From positions 1-64,000 of the forward strand of contig NZ_CABKRX010000031.1 in the NCBI RefSeq assembly GCF_902374955.1: a stretch of DNA of 64,000 nucleotides, given 5' to 3'. Of the stretch, positions 19,578 to 27,045 are shown one piece after another. Position 1 is the stretch's first letter; every line of letters starts with the position of its first letter. Origin of the DNA: Bacillus massilioanorexius (GTDB taxonomy: Bacteria > Bacillota > Bacilli > Bacillales > DSM-1321). The translations under genes and the position numbers were made by a program. The notes under the pieces were generated by a model. The model was not told where the DNA came from and searched no databases. It worked only from the letters and a program-made list of their open reading frames with translations.

Positions 19578-19675
19578 GAAAGACCATCTCAAAAGTAATA
19601 TTGAACTACTTTGAAACTCCTTATGCTTTATATGACATCATCTATTTAACATATGTTATCTAGTAATATATTTAA

Positions 19676-19710
19676 AAGAGGCCAATGAAAAATGCTTTCA
19701 TTGGCCTCTT
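19676..19710. terminator. Bidirectional terminator between yrhD and the xdh region
   Basis: Perfect 15-bp inverted repeat AAGAGGCCAATGAAA / TTTCATTGGCCTCTT with a 5-base loop between convergent genes. Confidence 0.75.
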
Positions 19711-19738
19711 AACTTAAATTGAAAGAACACACTATTTA

Positions 19739-19867
19739 TTATTTAACATCAGTCGTTTTTTGTTGTGTGAAAAAGAAAATAAAAATAATAATGGGTATAG
19801 CTAATAAAAACGTATGACTTCTTGTTTCTAACGTATCATTTACATTATTTGTATTATTTACCAACAT
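19739..19867 (-). CDS. Small single-helix membrane protein, unknown
   Basis: Open frame of 42 codons beginning with ATG at 19867, overlapping the end of the upstream gene by 14 bases. A polar N-terminus (about 16 residues) precedes one hydrophobic helix (FLLAIPIIIFIFFF) and a short polar tail. The overlap suggests translational coupling; the AAGGA ribosome binding site is rather distant. I do not recognise a family, and conservation would be needed to be sure it is expressed. Confidence 0.42.
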   Translation of the reverse strand: MLVNNTNNVNDTLETRSHTFLLAIPIIIFIFFFTQQKTTDVK

Positions 19868-20333
19868 TTTTTTCAGTCCTTATCACATGGTCTAATAATT
19901 CTTGAGGCACTACGTAATACTTACTTACAATTGAATTAAACTGTTCAATGCTTTCCTGTGGAATCGTTATTGGAATAATTTCTGGATACCCAAAAATAGG
20001 GCCTGAAACATTAATAGTAAATTCTCCTGAAGAAACAAAAGTTCCTGTCACATGAATTTTTCCGATAATTAACAAGATAGCAAGAATAACATCAATAAAA
20101 TTAATAATGATATCTCCTAATAACGCCTGATTCTTACCTTCTAAACGAGCACTCCCGAAAAGAGGTCCTCCTAAAGATAAGCTAAATCTTCCTGGCCTCA
20201 CAAACACACCGAAAATTGTAATTTGTCCTGTTAACAAGAGTGTTGCTGTAATTAGATCAAGACTACGTTCTACAGAATAAATTAGTTTCGTTTCTGGACT
20301 ATTGTATGCATCTACATAGGTATTCTTCAACAT
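19854..20333 (-). CDS. Unknown protein with an internal tandem duplication, end of xdh operon
   Basis: Protein of 159 residues that I do not recognise. It holds two homologous blocks, about residues 25-65 and 80-119, offset by 55. They share the pattern [LI]D.I.A.LL..G.I...G.FV..G.F....GP[LI]FG, and each begins with a hydrophobic helix followed by beta-prone sequence. The flanks are unlike each other. Start chosen at ATG 20333 (AAGGTG five bases upstream). It follows the iron-sulfur subunit of the molybdenum hydroxylase by 45 bp on the same strand, so it belongs to that transcript. Conceivably a membrane-associated or assembly factor; function unknown. Confidence 0.6.
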   Translation of the reverse strand: MLKNTYVDAYNSPETKLIYSVERSLDLITATLLLTGQITIFGVFVRPGRFSLSLGGPLFGSARLEGKNQALLGDIIINFIDVILAILLIIGKIHVTGTFVSSGEFTINVSGPIFGYPEIIPITIPQESIEQFNSIVSKYYVVPQELLDHVIRTEKNVGK

Positions 20334-20378
20334 TATCACACCTTATGTATTCAACTTATTCCAAAGACTAAACGAATG

Positions 20379-20873
20379 TCACTCTTTTAACGAACTTTCT
20401 ATAACCGTCATAATGGCTTCTTCAATTTCTTTGTAACCGGTACATCGACAAATATTCGATGACAGCCATGTGATGATCTTTTCTTTATCGGGATTATGAT
20501 CATTAAGAAGTAGGGCATGACTATTCATAATAAAACCCGGTGTACAATATCCGCATTGAAAGGCAAATTTATCAATAAAGGCTCTTTGAATAGGTGTATC
20601 TTTAAGTCCTTCAATCGTTATAACTTCTGCTTGATGTGCTTCAACAACTAATAACAAACATGATTTCATTGGTCTATTATTATATAAAATGGTACATGCT
20701 CCACAGTCTCCATTTAAGCACCCGCGTTTAGCACCAGTCAGACCCAGCTTATTTCTTAATACGTTTAGCAAAATAGCTGATGGTAAAACCTCTATCTCGT
20801 GATTTTCATTATTAATTTGTATTGATATAATCATGCTTCGATTTTTAGGTAAATCATTCAAAAGCCTCACCAC
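20379..20873 (-). CDS. pucE: Molybdenum hydroxylase [2Fe-2S] subunit (PucE/CoxS-like)
   Basis: Electron-transfer subunit of a xanthine dehydrogenase family enzyme. It binds two [2Fe-2S] clusters: the plant-ferredoxin type with GCLNGDCGACTIL and a C-terminal helical type with CGYCTPGFIM and CRCTGY. The length of about 150-164 residues is normal. A GTG start at 20873 overlaps the FAD gene by 20 bases; the ATG at 20834 would give the more usual N-terminus (MIISIQINN) but lacks a ribosome binding site. Operon order pucA-pucB-pucD-pucC-pucE. Confidence 0.9.
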   Translation of the reverse strand: MVRLLNDLPKNRSMIISIQINNENHEIEVLPSAILLNVLRNKLGLTGAKRGCLNGDCGACTILYNNRPMKSCLLLVVEAHQAEVITIEGLKDTPIQRAFIDKFAFQCGYCTPGFIMNSHALLLNDHNPDKEKIITWLSSNICRCTGYKEIEEAIMTVIESSLKE

Positions 20874-21696
20874 CTAATGTAGAAAAAATGTGGATTAACG
20901 TGTTTTTTAATACAAATAATCGATACTCTTTCGATCCTTCAATATCATTTAATATTGGACTAGGTATATATTCAACTGCAGCCGAAATACGTTCTTGATA
21001 AGATAAACTTTTATCATTGAGTCTTGCCTCCATTTCCTTCGAACGAAAAGGAAATGGGCATAATCCACTGAACGCAAATCGAATAAACCCATCTTTTTTC
21101 AAAGAGGCCACAGTCACAAGAGGATAACCATCATCCCATTGCTTTCTCTTTTTGATACTAATAGACGGAACATTTACCATTTCTTTTTTTGTTAGAATTT
21201 GAACTAAAAATTCTCCTTCATTTAACAATAGTTCTTTTTGAAAAACATCATTTATCTGTTTTTTTCTAATTCCACTAGGTCCAGCAATAACAACTTCACT
21301 ATCCGCTAACAAAAAGGGAAGAACAGCTTCTCGATAGTATATTTCACCACAAATGTTCCCACCCACTGTAATTTTGTTTCTTGCTGTGTGATCGGCAATT
21401 TCTTTTGAGGCTTCTGTTAACAGAGGATATAATATCTTTTCTTCAAATTTGTATAGACCTATGGTCGAACCAATTATTAATTCGTCTCCAAGTAATTGAT
21501 AAATGTTACATTCTGAAATTACCTTAAGATCTATAATCGCATCAGTATGAACAAGATTTAATCGTGCTAATGTAATAATTTCCGTTCCACCACCATAATA
21601 TAATGGTTTTTTTCCTTTTTCTCTTAAATCTTGAAAGAGCTTAGTCGCTTCCTGAATGGTATTAGGCTTAAAATATACTAAATGTGGAGACAGCAT
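20854..21696 (-). CDS. pucC: Molybdenum hydroxylase FAD-binding subunit (PucC/CoxM-like)
   Basis: FAD subunit of 280 residues carrying electrons from the iron-sulfur clusters to the acceptor. The flavin-binding motif GGGTEII is near residue 36, and the second conserved stretch ARNKITVGGNICG lies near residue 105. The C-terminal domain is typical of CO dehydrogenase flavoprotein subunits. Its ATG overlaps the stop of the molybdopterin subunit gene, indicating coupling. Confidence 0.88.
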   Translation of the reverse strand: MLSPHLVYFKPNTIQEATKLFQDLREKGKKPLYYGGGTEIITLARLNLVHTDAIIDLKVISECNIYQLLGDELIIGSTIGLYKFEEKILYPLLTEASKEIADHTARNKITVGGNICGEIYYREAVLPFLLADSEVVIAGPSGIRKKQINDVFQKELLLNEGEFLVQILTKKEMVNVPSISIKKRKQWDDGYPLVTVASLKKDGFIRFAFSGLCPFPFRSKEMEARLNDKSLSYQERISAAVEYIPSPILNDIEGSKEYRLFVLKNTLIHIFSTLGGEAFE

Positions 21697-24017
21697 TATT
21701 TTGGTTCCCCCTCTTTACTTCTCCATATTAACTCTGGTAGTAAAGGTAAATGATTTAATGGAATTCCTGCAGCTAAAGAAAGACTATTTCCTAATGCAGC
21801 AGGCATTCCTAAGATTCCATGTTCACCAAGACTTCTCGCCTTATTTATATAATCAGCCTGAGTTGTCTCAATAAATGAACAGACAAACTCAGGATGTTCA
21901 CCATATCGAATCGGTCGATATGTTCGAAGCTGTGGATTCAGCACTCGTCCTTCTTGGTCAAAATAAAACGTTTCACGTCCTGCAAAAGAAAGACCCATAC
22001 TCATAGCTCCCATCACTTGACCTTCCGCTGTCTTTTGATTAAGAACTTTCCCTACATCTATTACGGAAACAGCTTTTAGAATTTTATACGTATATTCAAT
22101 TGGATCGTATTCAACTTCTACTCCTTGTGCTGCAACCGTCCATTCTGGTCCTGGATTTCCTGAACCAGTCTTTGCGTCTAATTTCGTCAGTCCTTGGAAA
22201 ATAAAATGACCCTTTCCTATAATCTGCCCACCAATGGCATTCCCATTTGGATACGTATATCCATATACTAATTCTTTGTATGGTAGACTGACAGATGGAT
22301 TATTACGTAAAAATACTTTTTCTTCTCCAAGATCGATATCATCTACTGAAGCTCGAAAAACGGTAGCTGCTATTCGTTTTATTTGCGAAATCGCATCTTC
22401 GCATGCTTGAAGAGCTGCACGACCAGCCATGAAAGTTCCCCGACTGGCTACCGTTTTCCAATGTTCCGGAGTACTTTGTGTATTTACTTTCATTTGAACT
22501 TTAACGCGATCTATGCCCATCTTTAGCTTATCAGCAACTATTTGCGCTAACACAGTCTTTGTTCCCGTTCCTATTTCAATAACACCTGTTATTACATTTA
22601 CCGTTCCATCCGGATTAAATGTTAAAATAACACCTGAGCTTGCGTTTGTATCAATCGTAGAATTTTTCCACACACAGCTAATTCCTTTTGCAATGATCTT
22701 ATTATTTTTTTTCTTAAATACTTGACCCTCTTCCCAATTCATTAAACTTTTTAATTTTTTTATACATTTAGGAAGATTTCCTACCGTACTTCTATTTAGT
22801 TTCACTTGAGTTGGTGAAGAATCACCTGGTTGAATCGCATTTATTTCCCGCAAATAAAGTGGATCTATATTCAATTTCTGAGCAAGCATATCCATTGTTC
22901 GTTCAAAAGCAAATAGAACTTCAGAATGTGCAAATCCTCTAAACGGAGTTGCATATGGATGATTTGTATACATACAAAGTGAATCGCACCACACATGATT
23001 AATTCGATAAGGTCCGGTACAATCTACAGCACCTGCTCTACTCAAATCTGTAGCTTTATCACCGTATGCTCCTCCATCCCACAGATATGTTAATTCAGCT
23101 ACCTGGAGCTTTCCATCTTTTGTACAGCCTAATCTTACGGTTGCATCTAACCCTATATGACAAGGTGATGTAACGATATCCTCTTCACGACTGTTTTCTA
23201 CCTTTACCAGTCTTCCCCCAACCGCTTTTGACGCAATATAGGCTAGAAGCTCCAATTGCACAGCTGCCTTTCCTCCATATGCACCTCCAACAAACGGCGT
23301 ATTAACGATGACATTTCCCATCTCAATTCCAAAGTATTGACTAATCAGTCTTTTGATCATAAATGGTCCTTGTGATGAGGAAGTAATCATAATTTTCCCA
23401 TCGTCCTTTATTTCTGCTAAGGAACATCTTGGCTCCATCGCGATATGGTCAGAAGGTGCAAAGGAGAACTTTTGTTCAATCATCACCTCACTTTTCTGCC
23501 AGCCTATAGCTTTATTCCCTTTACGAATTTTGGTGAAATTAGCAATATTTGTTCCCAGAACAGGGTACACCTCAGGTATTTTCTGATAATTCTCCAATTG
23601 TTCATGAAGAATAGGAGCTTTTGGGTCTAAAGCTTCGCGTGGGGAGTTGATAACAGGTAAACGATCATAAGTAATATGAATAAAGTTAGCCGCATATGTA
23701 GCTTGCAGCATTGTATCTGCGACGATTAGAGCAACCACTTCCCCGTAATAACGTACTTTTCCATATGCAATCGGGTATCTATCTCTTATTTCTTCCCCTG
23801 TTAAAGGTAAATCTCCTCCAACAATGATGGCACGAACACCCGGAAGAGTTTTTGCCATCGATGAATCAATCTTTTTAATTAGCGCATGTCCATATGGACT
23901 AATGACTTTTTTCACATGAAGCATTCCAGCCTCTTGTACATCACCGGTATACGTAGCTTTACCCGTTACCTTCTCCCATGCTTCTTTTCGAATCACACCT
24001 TGACCAATCGTATCCAT
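21696..24017 (-). CDS. pucD: Molybdenum hydroxylase large subunit (PucD/XdhA-like)
   Basis: Catalytic molybdopterin subunit of 773 residues. The N-terminal domain begins VIRKEAWEKVTGKATYTGDV. Pterin-binding motifs GGAYGGK and ATPFRGFAHSE are of xanthine dehydrogenase rather than CO dehydrogenase type (no AYXCSFR loop). The likely catalytic Glu is in SLGEHGILGMP near the C-terminus. Purines are the best guess for substrate, by similarity of the five-gene set to B. subtilis pucABCDE, but related hydroxylases act on nicotinate and other heterocycles. Ribosome binding site AAAGGAG. Confidence 0.88.
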   Translation of the reverse strand: MDTIGQGVIRKEAWEKVTGKATYTGDVQEAGMLHVKKVISPYGHALIKKIDSSMAKTLPGVRAIIVGGDLPLTGEEIRDRYPIAYGKVRYYGEVVALIVADTMLQATYAANFIHITYDRLPVINSPREALDPKAPILHEQLENYQKIPEVYPVLGTNIANFTKIRKGNKAIGWQKSEVMIEQKFSFAPSDHIAMEPRCSLAEIKDDGKIMITSSSQGPFMIKRLISQYFGIEMGNVIVNTPFVGGAYGGKAAVQLELLAYIASKAVGGRLVKVENSREEDIVTSPCHIGLDATVRLGCTKDGKLQVAELTYLWDGGAYGDKATDLSRAGAVDCTGPYRINHVWCDSLCMYTNHPYATPFRGFAHSEVLFAFERTMDMLAQKLNIDPLYLREINAIQPGDSSPTQVKLNRSTVGNLPKCIKKLKSLMNWEEGQVFKKKNNKIIAKGISCVWKNSTIDTNASSGVILTFNPDGTVNVITGVIEIGTGTKTVLAQIVADKLKMGIDRVKVQMKVNTQSTPEHWKTVASRGTFMAGRAALQACEDAISQIKRIAATVFRASVDDIDLGEEKVFLRNNPSVSLPYKELVYGYTYPNGNAIGGQIIGKGHFIFQGLTKLDAKTGSGNPGPEWTVAAQGVEVEYDPIEYTYKILKAVSVIDVGKVLNQKTAEGQVMGAMSMGLSFAGRETFYFDQEGRVLNPQLRTYRPIRYGEHPEFVCSFIETTQADYINKARSLGEHGILGMPAALGNSLSLAAGIPLNHLPLLPELIWRSKEGEPK

Positions 24018-24106
24018 GTCAAGCTCCTTTCTGCCATTTGAAAATAATAGGAATACAACCGTATTAATGAATTTTATATAAATGCAATAGCGTGCATAGA
24101 GGCATC

Positions 24107-24736
24107 TCAGGAATCATCTTCACTCCCCTTCGAAACAGTGCTTTCCACAAGCTTTTTCCAATAAACATAATCTGACCACTCATCGATATCAATAAATAAC
24201 TGCTTATCATCAAAAGGAATCAGTAAACCTTTTTCACGATTTTTTTCTATTACTGATTTCGCACCTTGATCTCCTCGTATTTGTTTTAACTCATAAAATA
24301 GATTTTTGGATATTAAGATAGGAGGTTGAATTTGTCCGTGATTACTAGAAGCAATGAAAGAGGAATTGAGATTTTGATTAAATGTAGTTATTAGAATGTT
24401 AAGCATTTCTGAAGTAATGAAGGGTTGATCAGCTAAAAAAATTAAAACAGCATCAGATTCAAGATTTTCTGCTTTCTCTACTCCTTTTTTTAGAGAATAG
24501 GATTGACCGTATTCATAATTAGCTATTTCTATACAGTTTAATTTATCCTTGCTTAAGCCTGAAAAATCCAAATGGTGATTACATTTAGTCACAATGATGA
24601 TGTGATTAAGGTTAGAAATAATCGCCTCATTTAAAGCCCAGATTCCGATTTGCTTGTTTGCTATTTGTAACGTTAATTTATCTTTTCCCATGCGCTTACT
24701 ATTGCCAGCGGCTAAGTATACACCCGTTATCTTCAT
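24107..24736 (-). CDS. pucB: Molybdenum cofactor nucleotidyltransferase (PucB/MocA-like)
   Basis: Protein of 209 residues of the MobA-like NTP transferase family that attaches CMP to molybdopterin for xanthine dehydrogenase-type enzymes. The nucleotide-binding N-terminus LAAGNSKRMGKDKL and the FLADQPF metal-site motif (around residue 100) are clear. ATG overlaps the pucA stop by four bases, showing coupling. The final PPILISKNLFYEL..I.GDQGA segment is typical of the family. Confidence 0.88.
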   Translation of the reverse strand: MKITGVYLAAGNSKRMGKDKLTLQIANKQIGIWALNEAIISNLNHIIIVTKCNHHLDFSGLSKDKLNCIEIANYEYGQSYSLKKGVEKAENLESDAVLIFLADQPFITSEMLNILITTFNQNLNSSFIASSNHGQIQPPILISKNLFYELKQIRGDQGAKSVIEKNREKGLLIPFDDKQLFIDIDEWSDYVYWKKLVESTVSKGSEDDS

Positions 24737-25743
24737 AAGTATGTTTCTTTCAATCTTAATTCTTTAATAATTTCTCCAATAATACTTATCGCGATTTCCT
24801 CAGGTCCTTTCGCGCCAATGGATAATCCAATTGGATAATGAATATAATCAGGGATATCATGATGAAATACCGCTTTTGTTCGCTTTTTAGATCCCATAAT
24901 TCCAACATACAATAAATTCTGCTTGATAATATGTGCTACTATTTCTTGATCACGTTGAAAATGATGTGTCATAATGATCACACAATCCTTTTCACTGAAG
25001 GTAATCTGTTCCATGATTTCATTTGGAAATCCAATCACGTAATGATCTGCAAAAGGAATATTTTCTTTATTACAAAGTGCCGGTCTCCAATCACATACTG
25101 TTACAGATAATCCTATAGTGGCAGCTAGCATAGCAACTGGCTTAACATCTATCCCAGCACCAAATATAATTAAGCGAGGTTTTGGTTGAATCATTTGAGT
25201 ATATATCCAATAAGAATCCATCTTTTGTAGACCTTGCAAGTCATATATTTTATTTTCACTGAAATCTTCAATTACTTGAATATCAGATTCAAATATATCC
25301 CATTCAAAGCTGAGCTTTTTTTGAAGAATAACGGATTGATTTCTTTGAATATATTCCGTGATACTAGCTAATAAGTTTCTTAAAGTATCATCAATGAACT
25401 CTAATGTAACGTAAATAGTACCATTACAGCCTGTTCCTATCCCTAATTCCCAATCACTTTCCATGTCATATACTAAAGTTGTCGAGCGCTTCGTTACAAA
25501 TACACCTTGTGAATGGAGAACTAAATCTTCCTCCATACATCCTGGACTAATTACACCTATACAAGTTCCGTCTTTTTTAATTAACATCGTCGATCCTTCA
25601 CGCAAGTAAGCAGACCCATCTACGTGGATAATCGTTACCAATACACTTTCGACTGTCGTATTTTGAACATCGTCAAGGATCCTATATATCGAATTCAATT
25701 CCTCACCCATCCTCTTATAGCAATTTCGGTTCATATTAGTCAT
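24733..25743 (-). CDS. pucA: XdhC/CoxI family molybdoenzyme maturation factor (PucA-like)
   Basis: XdhC proteins bind the sulfurated molybdenum cofactor and insert it into the apo-enzyme. The N-terminal XdhC/CoxI domain shows SAYLREGSTMLI and GVISPGCMEEDLV; the C-terminal Rossmann domain shows LIIFGAGIDVKPVA, MTHHFQRDQE, and VGIMGSKKRT. Length 336 residues. The first ATG (25743) has no evident ribosome binding site; an in-frame ATG at 25710 is an alternative. First gene of the operon. A perfect Fur-type box lies about 100 bp upstream. Confidence 0.87.
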   Translation of the reverse strand: MTNMNRNCYKRMGEELNSIYRILDDVQNTTVESVLVTIIHVDGSAYLREGSTMLIKKDGTCIGVISPGCMEEDLVLHSQGVFVTKRSTTLVYDMESDWELGIGTGCNGTIYVTLEFIDDTLRNLLASITEYIQRNQSVILQKKLSFEWDIFESDIQVIEDFSENKIYDLQGLQKMDSYWIYTQMIQPKPRLIIFGAGIDVKPVAMLAATIGLSVTVCDWRPALCNKENIPFADHYVIGFPNEIMEQITFSEKDCVIIMTHHFQRDQEIVAHIIKQNLLYVGIMGSKKRTKAVFHHDIPDYIHYPIGLSIGAKGPEEIAISIIGEIIKELRLKETYL

Positions 25744-25844
25744 TTTATGTAAAGGTGTAGAACAATTATGTCTGACTACTAATTTTCTATTTTGATATCA
25801 AATACATAAACTTCATTAAATAAAAGCCCTTGATATAGCTACAA

Positions 25845-25859
25845 TGATAATCATTATCA
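25845..25859. promoter_or_regulatory. Perfect Fur-type box between pucA and the DoxX gene
   Basis: TGATAATCATTATCA is an exact match to the 7-1-7 Fur consensus TGATAAT-N-ATTATCA. It lies about 100 bp before pucA (minus) and about 200 bp before the DoxX gene (plus). On the minus strand a weak -35 TTGTAG directly adjoins it, so pucA is the likelier target. PerR and Zur boxes differ at the outer bases. Confidence 0.65.
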
Positions 25860-26057
25860 TCATTGCAAGTCTTTTTTACAAATCGTTCATAGATTGTCGA
25901 TAATCTATGAATAAAAAATTACAATTATTACAAAACTAAAATAATTATAAATAATATTGGTATTATACTTTTAATATAATTCGAATTCGAGATATTTACG
26001 GGTTTATATTTCAATATTCAATTATATTTATATTTTTTACAATCAGGAGGAATAGTT

Positions 26058-26576
26058 ATGATGAACTGGCTTCGAAATAATATTTATGCTTCTGGACTTC
26101 TTTTAATAATAAGAGTATATATTGGGTATCAATGGTTTACACATGGATTAGAGAAAATTACTGGAGGTTTTGACGCTACTGGCTACCTTGGTAATATTGT
26201 TGCAAATCCAGTAAAAGGACCAGACGGAGACGTTGTTTATCCTCTGTATGTTTCGTTTATTGAACATTTCGCGGTTTCAAATACGGGTCTAATTAATGTG
26301 TTAGTTCCTTGGGGTGAATTATTAATAGGTTTAGGTCTTATTCTTGGTACATTAACAACTGCCGCTGCATTCTTTGGATTATTAATGAATTTCATGTTTT
26401 TCTTTGGTGGAACAGTTTCAACAAATCCTTCGTTCATATTATACGGATTTATTATTCTCATCGCTGGTGCTAATGCTGGTCGTTTTGGGGGAGATCGTTG
26501 GGTACTTCCATGGATTCGTACACATCTATTCAAAAAGAACATTTCAAAATCAGATACTAAACTTCAAAATGAATAA
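26058..26576 (+). CDS. DoxX family membrane protein
   Basis: Four-helix membrane protein of 172 residues. Family features: YIGYQWFTHGLEKITGGFD near the N-terminus, VPWGELLIGLGLILGTLT in the middle, a helix NFMFFFGG and a final GGDRW motif. DoxX-like proteins act as quinone-linked or sulfur-linked membrane subunits, or in oxidant defence, but the substrate here is unknown. Ribosome binding site AGGAGG seven bases from the ATG. Monocistronic. Confidence 0.82.
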   Translation: MMNWLRNNIYASGLLLIIRVYIGYQWFTHGLEKITGGFDATGYLGNIVANPVKGPDGDVVYPLYVSFIEHFAVSNTGLINVLVPWGELLIGLGLILGTLTTAAAFFGLLMNFMFFFGGTVSTNPSFILYGFIILIAGANAGRFGGDRWVLPWIRTHLFKKNISKSDTKLQNE

Positions 26577-26652
26577 AATACTTCAGAAAAATTTTATTTA
26601 AATTAATCTGAACAAAAAACAAGGTTATCCTATTTACAATACTATTTTTATC

Positions 26653-26792
26653 AAGGTTCTGTTCAATTCTAGTGCTGATAGACTAAAAACGCTCGCTGTG
26701 GAATCTCACTTGAACTGCTATTCCCACAGAAGTCTCGCTATTTATGCACTTTCCATTCATTTTAAATTAACATCAAGGTATAACAGAGCCTT
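26653..26792. repeat. Decayed Bacillaceae intergenic element with terminal inverted repeats
   Basis: Bounded by AAGGTTCTGTT and AACAGAGCCTT, a nearly perfect terminal inverted repeat, with interior CGCTCGCTGTGGAATCTCAC and CCACAGAAGTCTCGC. It resembles a repeat seen across Bacillaceae genomes with AAGGCTCTGTT ends; recognition is from memory. Non-coding. Confidence 0.5.
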
Positions 26793-26938
26793 TATCAAAA
26801 ATAAAAGTAATCATTAAATACAAACGAAATATTTTTGATTGCTATATAGTGTCTGTCCAGTCAAAACCCGTAACAATCTGTTCTCTATAGATACATAGGC
26901 AACAATACATATGTGTACAGCTCATTTATTTCAACTAA

Positions 26939-26974
26939 AAGGCGTCCTGCATTAAGTTTCATGCAAGACGCCTT
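26939..26974 (-). terminator. Hairpin downstream of the P-type ATPase gene
   Basis: Arms AAGGCGTC(C)TGCA / TGCAAGACGCCTT, 72 bp past the cadA stop, followed on the minus strand by TTTTAG. Probably its terminator. Confidence 0.6.
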
Positions 26975-27045
26975 AATTAAAGATTTCATCGCTGATAATA
27001 GTTTCAATTAACAATAATCTATAACAAAGCCAATCTTTATAGCAT

